Assembly (NCBI GenBank): GCA_964057225.1
Contig: OZ059897.1
Location: 17,918,001-17,982,000, forward strand
From: Auanema rhodensis
Taxonomy: Eukaryota > Nematoda > Chromadorea > Rhabditida > Rhabditidae
DNA length: 64,000 nt
Direction of reading: 5' to 3'
Shown here: in pieces, positions 11,933 through 26,320 of the stretch
Position numbering within the stretch: the stretch's first letter is position 1
Layout of the letters: every line of letters begins with the position of its first letter
Notes under the pieces: model-generated
Databases searched by the model: none
What the model saw: the letters and a program-made list of their open reading frames with translations, nothing else
What the model was told of the DNA's origin: nothing
Made by a program: the position numbers and the translations under genes

Positions 11933-13336
11933 TTTCGAAAAATTTCAAAATAATTTAGCAAAAAGTAGATGTTTTTAGATTTCATTTTCCAAGGCGAAGA
12001 CGATGGACAATGTTATTCAACGAAAAAATTAATTCTTCAGGGTGAAAATCGAGGATATAAGTGTGAACTTATATCAGTTGATATCTCGGTGCATTTTTAA
12101 GCTAGCGCAAATCTGATAACACAGATCGACGCAGCTTAAAAATCCGCATCGAATGCACTATACTACATTGAGAAACGCTTAATACAAAAATTAGTTATAG
12201 TCGTTTGAAAAATGATGCATTAGTGTATGTTGAGTTTCCATGTACACTCAACATTGCTTCCAAAAACATTTTGACAAAAATTTTTTCGAAAAATTTCAAA
12301 ATAATTTAGCAAAAAGTAGATGTTTTTAGATTTCATTTTCCAAGGCAAAGACGATGGACAATGTTATTCAACGAAAAAATTAATTCTTCAGGGTGAAAAT
12401 CGAGGATATAAGTGTGAACTTATATCAGTTGATATCTCGGTGCATTTTTAAGCTAGCGCAAATCTGATAACACAGATCGACGCAGCTTAAAAATCCGCAT
12501 CGAATGCACTATACTACATCGAGAAACGCTTAATACAAAAATTAGTTATAATCGTTTGAAAAATGATGCATTAGTGTATGTTGAGTTTCCATGTACACTC
12601 AACATTGCTTCCAAAAACATTTTGACAAAAATTTTTTCGAAAAATTTCAAAATAATTTAGCAAAAAGTAGATGTTTTTAGATTCCATTTTTCAAGGCAAA
12701 GACGATGGACAATGTTATTCAACGAAAAAAGTAATTCTTCAGGGTGAAAATCGAGGATATAAGTGTGAACTTATGTCAGTTGATATCTCGGTGCATTGTT
12801 AAGCTAGCGCAAATCTGATAACACAGATCGACGCAGCTTAAAAATCCGCATAGAATGCACTATACTACATTGAGAAACGCTTAATACAAAAATTAGTTAT
12901 GATCGTTTGAAAAATGATGCATTAGTGTATGTTGAGTTTCCATGTACACTCAACATTGCTTCCAAAAACATTTTGACAAAAATTTTTTCGAAAAATTTCA
13001 AAATAATTTAGCAAAAAGTAGATGTTTTTAGATTCCATTTTTCAAGGCAACGACGATGGACAATGTTATTCAACGAAAAAATTAATTCTTCAGGGTGAAA
13101 ATCGAGGATATATGTGTTAACTTATATCAGTTGATATCTCGGTGCATTTTTAAGCTAGCGCAAATCTGATAACACAGATCGACGCAGCTTAAAAATCTGC
13201 ATCGAATGCACTATACTACATTGAGAAACACTTGATACAAAAATTAGTTATGATCGTTTGAAAAATGATGCATTAGTGTATGTTGAGTTTCCATGTACAC
13301 TCAACATTGCTTCCAAAAACATTTTGACAAAAATTT
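11933..13336. repeat. Four-unit HOR, copy 2 (H6-K1-K2-K3)
   Basis: H6 at 11933, K1 at 12284, K2 at 12635, K3 at 12986, the same order and diagnostic bases as 10529-11932. Differences seen are in the K3 unit: c286 instead of g286 and a private c in the a64-g67 stretch. K3 keeps t128, shared with the previous copy but not with the K3 at 5966, so both copies derive from one altered K3. Confidence 0.92.
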
Positions 13337-15793
13337 TTTCGAAAAATTTCAAAATAATTTAGCAAAAAGTAGATGTTTTTAGATTTCATTTTTCAAGGCA
13401 AAGACGATGGACAATGTTATTCAACGAAAAAATTAATTCTTCAGGGTGAAAATCGAGGATATAAGTGTGAACTTATATCAGTTGATATCTCGGTGCATTT
13501 TTAAGCTAGCGCAAATCTGATAACACAGATCGACGCAGCTTAAAAATCTGCATCGAATGCACTATACTACATTGAGAAACACTTGATACAAAAATTAGTT
13601 ATGATCGTTTGAAAAATGATGCATTAGTGTATGTTGAGTTTCCATGTACACTCAACATTGCTTCCAAAAACATTTTGACAAAAATTTTTTCGAAAAATTT
13701 CAAAATAATTTAGCAAAAAGTAGATGTTTTTAGATTTCATTTTTCAAGGCAAAGACGATGGACAATGTTATTCAACGAAAAAATTAATTCTTCAGGGTGA
13801 AAATCGAGGATATAAGTGTGAACTTATATCAGTTGATATCTCGGTGCATTTTTAAGCTAGCGCAAATCTGATAACACAGATCGACGCAGCTTAAAAATCC
13901 GCATCGAATGCACTATACTACATCGAGAAACACTTAATACAAAAATTAGTTATAATCGTTTGAAAAATGATGCATTAGTGTATGTTGAGTTTCCATGTAC
14001 ACTCAACATTGCTTCCAAAAACATTTTGACAAAAATTTTTTCGAAAAATTTCAAAATAATTTAGCAAAAAGTAGATGTTTTTAGATTCCATTTTTCAAGG
14101 CAAAGACGATGGACAATGTTATTCAACGAAAAAATTAATTCTTCAGGGTGAAAATCGAGGATATAAGTGTGAACTTATATCAGTTGATATCTCGGTGCAT
14201 TTTTAAGCTAGCGCAAATCTGATAACACAGATCGACGCAGCTTAAAAATCTGCATCGAATGCACTATACTACATTGAGAAACACTTGATACAAAAATTAG
14301 TTATGATCGTTTGAAAAATGATGCATTAGTGTATGTTGAGTTTCCATGTACACTCAACATTGCTTCCAAAAACATTTTGACAAAACTTTTTTCGAAAAAT
14401 TTCAAAATAATTTAGCAAAAAGTAGATGTTTTTAGATTCCATTTTTCAAGGCAAAGACGATGGACAATGTTATTCAACGAAAAAATTAATTCTTCAGGGT
14501 GAAAATCGAGGATATAAGTGTGAACTTATATCAGTTGATATCTTGGTGCATTTTTAAGCTAGCGCAAATCTGATAACACAGATCGACGCAGCTTAAAAAT
14601 CCGCATCGAATGCACTATACTACATTGAGAAACGCTCAATACAAAAATTAGTTATGATCGTTTGAAAAATGATGCATTAGTGTATGTTGAGTTTCCATGT
14701 ACACTCAACATTGCTTCCAAAAACATTTTGACAAAAATTTTTTCGAAAAATTTCAAAATAATTTAGCAAAAAGTAGATGTTTTTAGATTCCATTTTTCAA
14801 GGCAAAGACGATGGACAATGTTATTCAACGAAAAAATTAATTCTTCAGGGTGAAAATCGAGGATATAAGTGTGAACTTATATCAGTTGATATCTCGGTGC
14901 ATTTTTAAGCTAGCGCAAATCTGATAACACAGATCGACGCAGCTTAAAAATCTGCATCGAATGCACTATACTACATTGAGAAACACTTGATACAAAAATT
15001 AGTTATGATCGTTTGAAAAATGATGCATTAGTGTATGTTGAGTTTCCATGTACACTCAACATTGCTTCCAAAAACATTTTGACAAAACTTTTTTCGAAAA
15101 ATTTCAAAATAATTTAGCAAAAAGTAGATGTTTTTAGATTCCATTTTTCAAGGCAAAGACGATGGACAATGTTATTCAACGAAAAAATTAATTCTTCAGG
15201 GTGAAAATCGAGGATATAAGTGTGAACTTATATCAGTTGATATCTCGGTGCATTTTTAAGCTAGCGCAAATCTGATAACACAGATCGACGCAGCTTAAAA
15301 ATCTGCATCGAATGCACTATACTACATTGAGAAACACTTGATACAAAAATTAGTTATGATCGTTTGAAAAATGATGCATTAGTGTATGTTGAGTTTCCAT
15401 GTACACTCAACATTGCTTCCAAAAACATTTTGTCAAAAATTTTTTCGAAAAATTTCAAAATAATTTAGCAAAAAGTAGATGTTTTTAGATTCCATTTTTC
15501 AAGGCAAAGACGATGGACAATGTTATTCAACGAAAAAATTAATTCTTCAGGGTGAAAATCGAGGATATAAGTGTGAACTTATATCAGTTGATATCTCGGT
15601 GCATTTTTAAGCTAGCGCAAATCTGATAACACAGATCGACGCAGCTTAAAAATCTGCATCGAATGCACTATACTACATTGAGAAACACTTGATACAAAAA
15701 TTAGTTATGATCGTTTGAAAAATGATGCATTAGTGTATGTTGAGTTTCCATGTACACTCAACATTGCTTCCAAAAACATTTTGACAAAACTTT
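13337..15793. repeat. Block rich in t213/a245/g249 units
   Basis: Seven units at 13337, 13688, 14039, 14390, 14741, 15092 and 15443. All except 13688 and 14390 share t213, a245, g249 and g267, the right-half signature of K3. Units 13337 and 13688 carry t50 on the left. The units at 14039, 14741 and 15443 end in CAAAACTTTTTT rather than the usual A-run. The unit at 14390 has a private change in the CTCGG box (t155) and c248; 15092 has a private t near its right end. The K3-like right half appears to have spread locally. Confidence 0.85.
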
Positions 15794-18700
15794 TTTCGAA
15801 AAATTTCAAAATAATTTAGCAAAAAGTAGATGTTTTTAGATTCCATTTTTCAAGGCAAAGACGATGGACAATGTTATTCAACGAAAAAATTAATTCTTCA
15901 GGGTGAAAATCGAGGATATAAGTGTGAACTTATATCAGTTGATATCTCGGTGCATTTTTAAGCTAGCGCAAATCTGATAACACAGATCGACGCAGCTTAA
16001 AAATCCGCATCGAATGCACTATACTACATTGAGAAACGCTTAATACAAAAATTAGTTATAATCGTTTGAAAAATGATGCATTAGTGTATGTTGAGTTTCC
16101 ATGTACACTCAACATTGCTTCCAAAAACATTTTGACAAAATTTTTTTCGAAAAATTTCAAAATAATTTAGCAAAAAGTAGATGTTTTTAGATTTCATTTT
16201 CCAAGGCAACGACGATGGACCATGTTATTCAACGAAAAAATTAATTCTTCAGGGTGAAAATCGAGGATATAAGTGTGAACTTATATCAGTTGATATCTCG
16301 GTGCATTTTTAAGCTAGCGCAAATCTGATAACACAGATCGACGCAGCTTAAAAATCCGCATCGAATGCACTATACTACATCGAGAAACGCTTAATACAAA
16401 AATTAGTTATAATCGTTTGAAAAATGATGCATTAGTGTATGTTGAGTTTCCATGTACACTCAACATTGCTTCCAGAAACATTTTGACAAAAATTTTTTCG
16501 AAAAATTTCAAAATAATTTAGCAAAAAGTAGATGTTTTTAGATTCCATTTTTCAAGGCAAAGACGATGGACAATGTTATTCAACGAAAAAAGTAATTCTT
16601 CAGGGTGAAAATCGAGGATATAAGTGTGAACTTATGTCAGTTGATATCTCGGTGCATTGTTAAGCTAGCGCAAATCTGATAACACAGATCGACGCAGCTT
16701 AAAAATCCGCATCGAATGCACTATACTACATTGAGAAACGCTTAATACAAAAATTAGTTATAATCGTTTGAAAAATGATGCATTAGTGTATGTTGAGTTT
16801 CCATGTACACTCAACATTGCTTCCAAAAACATTTTGACAAAAATTTTTTCGAAAAATTTCAAAATAATTTAGCAAAAAGTAGATGTTTTTAGATTCCATT
16901 TTCCAAGGCGAAGACGATGGACAATGTTATTCAACGAAAAAATTAATTCTTCAGGGTGAAAATCGAGGATATAAGTGTGAACTTATATCAGTTGATATCT
17001 CGGTGCATTTTTAAGCTAGCGCAAATCTGATAACACAGATCGACGCAGCTTAAAAATCCGCATCGAATGCACTATACTACATCGAGAAACACTTAATACA
17101 AAAATTAGTTATAATCGTTTGAAAAATGATGCATTAGTGTATGTTGAGTTTCCATGTACACTCAACATTGCTTCCAAAAACATTTTGACAAAAATTTTTT
17201 CGAAAAATTTCAAAATAATTTAGCAAAAAGTAGATGTTTTTAGATTCCATTTTCCAAGGCGAAGACGATGGACAATGTTATTCAACGAAAAAATTAATTC
17301 TTCAGGGTGAAAATCGAGGATATAAGTGTGAACTTATATCAGTTGATATCTCGGTGCATTTTTAAGCTAGCGCAAATCTGATAACACAGATCGACGCAGC
17401 TTAAAAATCCGCATCGAATGCACTATACTACATCGAGAAACACTTAATACAAAAATTAGTTATAATCGTTTGAAAAATGATGCATTAGTGTATGTTGAGT
17501 TTCCATGTACACTCAACATTGCTTCCAAAAACATTTTGACAAAAATTTTTTCGAAAAATTTCAAAATAATTTAGCAAAAAGTAGATGTTTTTAGATTCCA
17601 TTTTTCAAGGCAAAGACGATGGACAATGTTATTCAACGAAAAAATTAATTCTTCAGGGTGAAAATCGAGGATATAAGTGTGAACTTATATCAGTTGATAT
17701 CTCGGTGCATTTTTAAGCTAGCGCAAATCTGATAACACAGATCGACGCAGCTTAAAAATCCGCATCGAATGCACTATACTACATCGAGAAACACTTAATA
17801 CAAAAATTAGTTATAATCGTTTGAAAAATGATGCATTAGTGTATGTTGAGTTTCCATGTACACTCAACATTGCTTCCAAAAACATTTTGACAAAAATTTT
17901 TTCGAAAAATTTCAAAATAGTTTAGCAAAAAGTAGATGTTTTTAGATTCCATTTTTCAAGGCAAAGACGATGGACAATGTTATTCAACGAAAAAATTAAT
18001 TCTTCAGGGTGAAAATCGAGGATATAAGTGTGAACTTATATCAGTTGATATCTCGGTGCATTTTTAAGCTAGCGCAAATCTGATAACAAAGATCGACGCA
18101 GCTTAAAAATCCGCATCGAATGCACTATACTACATTGAGAAACGCTTAATACAAACATTAGTTATAATCGTTTGAAAAATGATGCATTAGTGTATGTTGA
18201 GTTTCCATGTACACTCAACATTGCTTCCAAAAACATTTTGACAAAAATTTTTTCGAAAAATTTCAAAATAGTTTAGCAAAAAGTAGATGTTTTTAGATTC
18301 CATTTTTCAAGGCAAAGACGATGGACAATGTTATTCAACGAAAAAATTAATTCTTCAGGGTGAAAATTGAGGATATAAGTGTGAACTTATATCAGTTGAT
18401 ATCTCGGTGCATTTTTAAGCTAGCGCAAATCTGATAACACAGATCGACGCAGCTTAAAAATCCGCATCGAATGCACTATACTACATTGAGAAACACTTGA
18501 TACAAAAATTAGTTATGATCGTTTGAAAAATGATGCATTAGTGTATGTTGAGTTTCCATGTACACTCAACATTGCTTCCAAAAACATTTTGACAAAAATT
18601 TTTTCGAAAAATTTCAGAATAATTTAGCAAAAAGTAGATGTTTTTAGATTCCATTTTTCAAGGCAAAGACGATGGACAATGTTATTCAACGAAAAAATTA

Positions 18701-19654
18701 ATTCTTCAGGGTGAAAATCGAGGATATAAGTGTGAACTTATATCAGTTGATATCTCGGTGCATTTTTAAGCTAGCGCAAATCTGATAATACAGATCGACG
18801 CAGCTTAAAAATCCGCATCGAATGCACTATACTACATCGAGAAACGCTTAATACAAAAATTAGTTATAATCGTTTGAGAAATGATGCATTAGTGTATGTT
18901 GAGTTTCCATGTACACTCAACATTGCTTCAAAAAACATTTTGACAAAAATTTTTTCGAAAAATTTCAAAATAATTTAGCAAAAAGTAGACGTTTTTAGAT
19001 TCCATTTTTCAAGGCAAAGACGATGGACAATGTTATTCAACGAAAAAATCAATTCTTCAGGGTGAAAATCGAGGATATAAGTGTGAACTTATATCAGTTG
19101 ATATCTCGGTGCATTTTTAAGCTAGCGGAAATCTGATAACACAGATCGACGCAGCTTAAAAATCCGCATCGAATGCACTATACTACATTGAGAAACGCTT
19201 AATACAAAAATTAGTTATAATCGTTTGAAAAATGATGCATTAGTGTATGTTGAGTTTCCATGTACACTCAACATTGCTTCCAAAAACATTTTGACAAAAA
19301 TTTTTTCAAAAAATTTCAAAATAATTTAGCAAAAAGTAGATGTTTTTAGATTCCATTTTTTAAGGCAAAGACGATGGACAATGTTATTCAACGAAAAAAT
19401 TAATTCTTCAGGGTGAAAATTGAGGATATAAGTGTGAACTTATATCAGTTGATATCTCGGTGCATTTTTAAGCTAGCGCAAATCTGATCACACAGATCGA
19501 CGCAGCTTAAAAATCCGCATCGAATGCACTATACTACATTGAGAAACGCTTAATACAAAAATTAGTTATAATCGTTTGAAAAATGATGCATTAGTGTATG
19601 TTGAGTTTCCATGTACACTCAACATTGCTTCCAAAAACATTTTGACAAAAATTT
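15794..19654. repeat. Mixed block, weak higher-order structure
   Basis: Eleven units starting at 15794, 16145, 16496, 16847, 17198, 17549, 17900, 18251, 18602, 18953 and 19304. 16145 is K1-like with private changes and 16496 is K2-like but lacks a218 and g267. 16847 and 17198 appear identical (c57, g64, c237, a245), a recent single-unit duplication; 17549 shares their right half. 17900 is the rightmost unit with a190. Several units carry private changes (18602, 18953, 19304), so this is one of the more diverged stretches. The unit at 19304 has the t58 and t118 bases later typical of type Z. Confidence 0.83.
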
Positions 19655-21760
19655 TTTCGAAAAATTTCAAAATAGTTTAGCAAAAAGTAGATGTTTTTAG
19701 ATTCCATTTTTCAAGGCAAAGACGATGGACAATGTTATTCAACGAAAAAATTAATTCTTCAGGGTGAAAATTGAGGATATAAGTGTGAACTTATATCAGT
19801 TGATATCTCGGTGCATTTTTAAGCTAGCGCAAATCTGATAACACAGATCGACGCAGCTTAAAAATCCGCATCGAATGCACTATACTACATTGAGAAACGC
19901 TTAATACAAAAATTAGTTATAATCGTTTGAAAAATGATGCATTAGTGTATGTTGAGTTTCCATGTACACTCAAGATTGCTTCCAAAAACATTTTGACAAA
20001 AATTTTTTCGAAAAATTTCAAAATAGTTTAGCAAAAAGTAGATGTTTTTAGATTCCATTTTTCAAGGCAAAGACGATGGACAATGTTATTCAACGAAAAA
20101 ATTAATTCTTCAGGGTGAAAATTGAGGATATAAGTGCGAACTTATATCAGTTGATATCTCGGTGCATTTTTAAGCTAGCGCAAATCTGATAACACAGATC
20201 GACGCAGCTTAAAAATCCGCATCGAATGAACTATACTACATTGAGAAACACTTGATACAAAAATTAGTTATGATCGTTTGAAAAATGATGCATTAGTGTA
20301 TGTTGAGTTTCCATGTACACTCAACATTGCTTCCAAAAACATTTTGACAAAAATTTTTTCGAAAAATTTCAAAATAATTTAGCAAAAAGTAGATGTTTTT
20401 AGATTCCATTTTTCAAGGCAAAGACGATGGACAATGTTATTCAACGAAAAAATTAATTCTTCAGGGTGAAAATCGAGGATATAAGTGTGAACTTATATCA
20501 GTTGATATCTCGGTGCATTTTTAAGCTAGCGGAAATCTGATAACACAGATCGACGCAGCTTAAAAATCCGCATCGAATGAACTATACTACATTGAGAAAC
20601 ACTTGATACAAAAATTAGTTATGATCGTTTGAAAAATGATGCATTAGTGTATGTTGAGTTTCCATGTACACTCAACATTGCTTCCAAAAACATTTTGACA
20701 AAAATTTTTTCGAAAAATTTCAAAATAGTTTAGCAAAAAGTAGATGTTTTTAGATTCCATTTTTCAAGGCAAAGACGATGGACAATGTTATTCAACGAAA
20801 AAATTAATTCTTCAGGGTGAAAATTGAGGATATAAGTGTGAACTTATATCAGTTGATATCTCGGTGCATTTTTAAGCTAGCGCAAATCTGATAACACAGA
20901 TCGACGCAGCTTAAAAATCCGCATCGAATGCACTATACTACATTGAGAAACGCTTAATACAAAAATTAGTTATAATCGTTTGAAAAATGATGCATTAGTG
21001 TATGTTGAGTTTCCATGTACACTCAAGATTGCTTCCAAAAACATTTTGACAAAAATTTTTTCGAAAAATTTCAAAATAGTTTAGCAAAAAGTAGATGTTT
21101 TTAGATTCCATTTTTCAAGGCAAAGACGATGGACAATGTTATTCAACGAAAAAATTAATTCTTCAGGGTGAAAATTGAGGATATAAGTGCGAACTTATAT
21201 CAGTTGATATCTCGGTGCATTTTTAAGCTAGCGCAAATCTGATAACACAGATCGACGCAGCTTAAAAATCCGCATCGAATGAACTATACTACATTGAGAA
21301 ACACTTGATACAAAAATTAGTTATGATCGTTTGAAAAATGATGCATTAGTGTATGTTGAGTTTCCATGTACACTCAACATTGCTTCCAAAAACATTTTGA
21401 CAAAAATTTTTTCGAAAAATTTCAAAATAATTTAGCAAAAAGTAGATGTTTTTAGATTCCATTTTTCAAGGCAAAGACGATGGACAATGTTATTCAACGA
21501 AAAAATTAATTCTTCAGGGTGAAAATCGAGGATATAAGTGTGAACTTATATCAGTTGATATCTCGGTGCATTTTTAAGCTAGCGCAAATCTGATAACACA
21601 GATCGACGCAGCTTAAAAATCCGCATCGAATGCACTATACTACATTGAGAAACGCTTAATACAAAAATTAGTTATAATCGTTTGAAAAATGATGCATTAG
21701 TGTATGTTGAGTTTCCATGTACACTCAACATTGCTTCCAAAAACATTTTGACAAAAATTT
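19655..21760. repeat. Three-unit HOR, two copies
   Basis: Copy 1: 19655 (g21, t118, G in inverted-repeat-3 right arm), 20006 (g21, t118, c132, a224, a245, g249) and 20357 (g176, a224, a245, g249). Copy 2: 20708, 21059 and 21410, period 1053 bp. The first two units match in every diagnostic base, including the unusual arm change. The third units differ in their right halves: 20357 has a224 and the a245/g249/g267 haplotype, 21410 is consensus there. The a224 variant is confined to 20006-24567 in this window. Confidence 0.88.
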
Positions 21761-23865
21761 TTTCGAAAAATTTCAAAATAGTTTAGCAAAAAGTAGATGT
21801 TTTTAGATTCCATTTTTCAAGGCAAAGACGATGGACAATGTTATTCAACGAAAAAATTAATTCTTCAGGGTGAAAATTGAGGATATAAGTGTGAACTTAT
21901 ATCAGTTGATATCTCGGTGCATTTTTAAGCTAGCGCAAATCTGATAACACAGATCGACGCAGCTTAAAAATCCGCATCGAATGAACTATACTACATTGAG
22001 AAACACTTGATACAAAAATTAGTTATGATCGTTTGAAAAATGATGCATTAGTGTATGTTGAGTTTCCATGTACACTCAACATTGCTTCCAAAAACATTTT
22101 GACAAAAATTTTTTCGAAAAATTTCAAAATAGTTTAGCAAAAAGTAGATGTTTTTAGATTCCATTTTTCAAGGCAAAGACGATGGACAATGTTATTCAAC
22201 GAAAAAATTAATTCTTCAGGGTGAAAATTGAGGATATAAGTGCGAACTTATATCAGTTGATATCTCGGTGCATTTTTAAGCTAGCGCAAATCTGATAACA
22301 CAGATCGACGCAGCTTAAAAATCCGCATCGAATGAACTATACTACATTGAGAAACACCTGATACAAAAATTAGTTATGATCGTTTGAAAAATGATGCATT
22401 AGTGTATGTTGAGTTTCCATGTACACTCAACATTGCTTCCAAAAACATTTTGACAAAAATTTTTTCGAAAAATTTCAAAATAATTTAGCAAAAAGTAGAT
22501 GTTTTTAGATTCCATTTTTCAAGGCAAAGACGATGGACAATGTTATTCAACGAAAAAATAATTCTTCAGGGTGAAAATCGAGGATATAAGTGTGAACTTA
22601 TATCAGTTGATATCTCGGTGCATTTTTAAGCTAGCGCAAATCTGATAACACAGATCGACGCAGCTTAAAAATCCGCATCGAATGCACTATACTACATTGA
22701 GAAACGCTTGATACAAAAATTAGTTATAATCGTTTGAAAAATGATGCATTAGTGTATGTTGAGTTTCCATGTACACTCAACATTGCTTCCAAAAACATTT
22801 TGACAAAAATTTTTTCGAAAAATTTCAAAATAATTTAGCAAAAAGTAGATGTTTTTAGATTCCATTTTTCAAGGCAAAGACGATGGACAATGTTATTCAA
22901 CGAAAAAATTAATTCTTCAGGGTGAAAATCGAGGATATAAGTGTGAACTTATATCAGTTGATATCTCGGTGCATTTTTAAGCTAGCGCAAATCTGATAAC
23001 ACAGATCGACGCAGCTTAAAAATCCGCATCGAATGCACTATACTACATTGAGAAACGCTTGATACAAAAATTAGTTATGATCGTTTGAAAAATGATGCAT
23101 TAGTGTATGTTGAGTTTCCATGTACACTCAACATTGCTTCCAAAAACATTTTGACAAAAATTTTTTCGAAAAATTTCAAAATAGTTTAGCAAAAAGTAGA
23201 TGTTTTTAGATTCCATTTTTCAAGGCAAAGACGATGGACAATGTTATTCAACGAAAAAATTAATTCTTCAGGGTGAAAATTGAGGATATAAGTGTGAACT
23301 TATATCAGTTGATATCTCGGTGCATTTTTAAGCTAGCGCAAATCTGATAACACAGATCGACGCAGCTTAAAAATCCGCATCGAATGCACTATACTACATT
23401 GAGAAACGCTTGATACAAAAATTAGTTATGATCGTTTGAAAAATGATGCATTAGTGTATGTTGAGTTTCCATGTACACTCAACATTGTTTCCAAAAACAT
23501 TTTGACAAAAATTTTTTCGAAAAATTTCAAAATAATTTAGCAAGAAGTAGATGTTTTTAGATTCCTTTTTTCAAGGCAAAGACGATGGACAATGTTATTC
23601 AACGAAAAAATTATTTCTTCAGGGTGAAAATCGAGGATATAAGTGTGAACTTATATCAGTTGATATCTCGGTGCATTTTTAAGCTAGCGCAAATCTGATA
23701 ACACAGATCGACGCAGCTTAAAAATCCGCATCGAATGCACTATACTACATCGAGAAACGCTTAATACAAAAATTAGTTATAATCGTTTGAAAAATGATGC
23801 ATTAGTGTATGTTGAGTTTCCATGTACACTCAACATTGCTTCCAAAAACATTTTGACAAAAATTT
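21761..23865. repeat. Six-unit HOR, copy 1 (N1-N6)
   Basis: N1 21761 (g21, t118, a224, a245, g249), N2 22112 (as N1 plus c132, private c near 247), N3 22463 (350 bp, one T lost near 97, g249 with a267), N4 22813 (g249, g267), N5 23164 (g21, t118, g249, g267, and T in the usual TTGCTTCC at 325) and N6 23515 (t52, t100, c237, private g near 29). The set spans 2105 bp and recurs immediately to the right. Confidence 0.92.
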
Positions 23866-26320
23866 TTTCGAAAAATTTCAAAATAGTTTAGCAAAAAGTA
23901 GATGTTTTTAGATTCCATTTTTCAAGGCAAAGACGATGGACAATGTTATTCAACGAAAAAATTAATTCTTCAGGGTGAAAATTGAGGATATAAGTGTGAA
24001 CTTATATCAGTTGATATCTCGGTGCATTTTTAAGCTAGCGCAAATCTGATAACACAGATCGACGCAGCTTAAAAATCCGCATCGAATGAACTATACTACA
24101 TTGAGAAACACTTGATACAAAAATTAGTTATGATCGTTTGAAAAATGATGCATTAGTGTATGTTGAGTTTCCATGTACACTCAACATTGCTTCCAAAAAC
24201 ATTTTGACAAAAATTTTTTCGAAAAATTTCAAAATAGTTTAGCAAAAAGTAGATGTTTTTAGATTCCATTTTTCAAGGCAAAGACGATGGACAATGTTAT
24301 TCAACGAAAAAATTAATTCTTCAGGGTGAAAATTGAGGATATAAGTGCGAACTTATATCAGTTGATATCTCGGTGCATTTTTAAGCTAGCGCAAATCTGA
24401 TAACACAGATCGACGCAGCTTAAAAATCCGCATCGAATGAACTATACTACATTGAGAAACACTTGATACAAAAATTAGTTATGATCGTTTGAAAAATGAT
24501 GCATTAGTGTATGTTGAGTTTCCATGTACACTCAACATTGCTTCCAAAAACATTTTGACAAAAATTTTTTCGAAAAATTTCAAAATAATTTAGCAAAAAG
24601 TAGATGTTTTTAGATTCCATTTTTCAAGGCAAAGACGATGGACAATGTTATTCAACGAAAAAATAATTCTTCAGGGTGAAAATCGAGGATATAAGTGTGA
24701 ACTTATATCAGTTGATATCTCGGTGCATTTTTAAGCTAGCGCAAATCTGATAACACAGATCGACGCAGCTTAAAAATCCGCATCGAATGCACTATACTAC
24801 ATTGAGAAACGCTTGATACAAAAATTAGTTATAATCGTTTGAAAAATGATGCATTAGTGTATGTTGAGTTTCCATGTACACTCAACATTGCTTCCAAAAA
24901 CATTTTGACAAAAATTTTTTCGAAAAATTTCAAAATAATTTAGCAAAAAGTAGATGTTTTTAGATTCCATTTTTCAAGGCAAAGACGATGGACAATGTTA
25001 TTCAACGAAAAAATAATTCTTCAGGGTGAAAATCGAGGATATAAGTGTGAACTTATATCAGTTGATATCTCGGTGCATTTTTAAGCTAGCGCAAATCTGA
25101 TAACACAGATCGACGCAGCTTAAAAATCCGCATCGAATGCACTATACTACATTGAGAAACGCTTGATACAAAAATTAGTTATAATCGTTTGAAAAATGAT
25201 GCATTAGTGTATGTTGAGTTTCCATGTACACTCAACATTGCTTCCAAAAACATTTTGACAAAAATTTTTTCGAAAAATTTCAAAATAATTTAGCAAAAAG
25301 TAGATGTTTTTAGATTCCATTTTTCAAGGCAAAGACGATGGACAATGTTATTCAACGAAAAAATTAATTCTTCAGGGTGAAAATCGAGGATATAAGTGTG
25401 AACTTATATCAGTTGATATCTCGGTGCATTTTTAAGCTAGCGCAAATCTGATAACACAGATCGACGCAGCTTAAAAATCCGCATCGAATGCACTATACTA
25501 CATTGAGAAACGCTTGATACAAAAATTAGTTATGATCGTTTGAAAAATGATGCATTAGTGTATGTTGAGTTTCCATGTACACTCAACATTGCTTCCAAAA
25601 ACATTTTGACAAAAATTTTTTCGAAAAATTTCAAAATAGTTTAGCAAAAAGTAGATGTTTTTAGATTCCATTTTTCAAGGCAAAGACGATGGACAATGTT
25701 ATTCAACGAAAAAATTAATTCTTCAGGGTGAAAATTGAGGATATAAGTGTGAACTTATATCAGTTGATATCTCGGTGCATTTTTAAGCTAGCGCAAATCT
25801 GATAACACAGATCGACGCAGCTTAAAAATCCGCATCGAATGCACTATACTACATTGAGAAACGCTTGATACAAAAATTAGTTATGATCGTTTGAAAAATG
25901 ATGCATTAGTGTATGTTGAGTTTCCATGTACACTCAACATTGTTTCCAAAAACATTTTGACAAAAATTTTTTCGAAAAATTTCAAAATAATTTAGCAAAA
26001 AGTAGATGTTTTTAGATTCCTTTTTTCAAGGCAAAGACGATGGACAATGTTATTCAACGAAAAAATTATTTCTTCAGGGTGAAAATCGAGGATATAAGTG
26101 TGAACTTATATCAGTTGATATCTCGGTGCATTTTTAAGCTAGCGCAAATCTGATAACACAGATCGACGCAGCTTAAAAATCCGCATCGAATGCACTATAC
26201 TACATCGAGAAACGCTTAATACAAAAATTAGTTATAATCGTTTGAAAAATGATGCATTAGTGTATGTTGAGTTTCCATGTACACTCAACATTGCTTCCAA
26301 AAACATTTTGACAAAAATTT
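23866..26320. repeat. Six-unit HOR, copy 2, expanded to seven units
   Basis: N1 23866, N2 24217, N3 24568, a second N3 24918, N4 25268, N5 25619, N6 25970. Both N3 units carry the same 1-bp deletion near offset 97 and the same g249/a267 pair, so the expansion is a single-unit duplication of N3. All other diagnostic bases match copy 1; private bases of copy 1 (in N2 and N6) are absent here. Confidence 0.92.
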
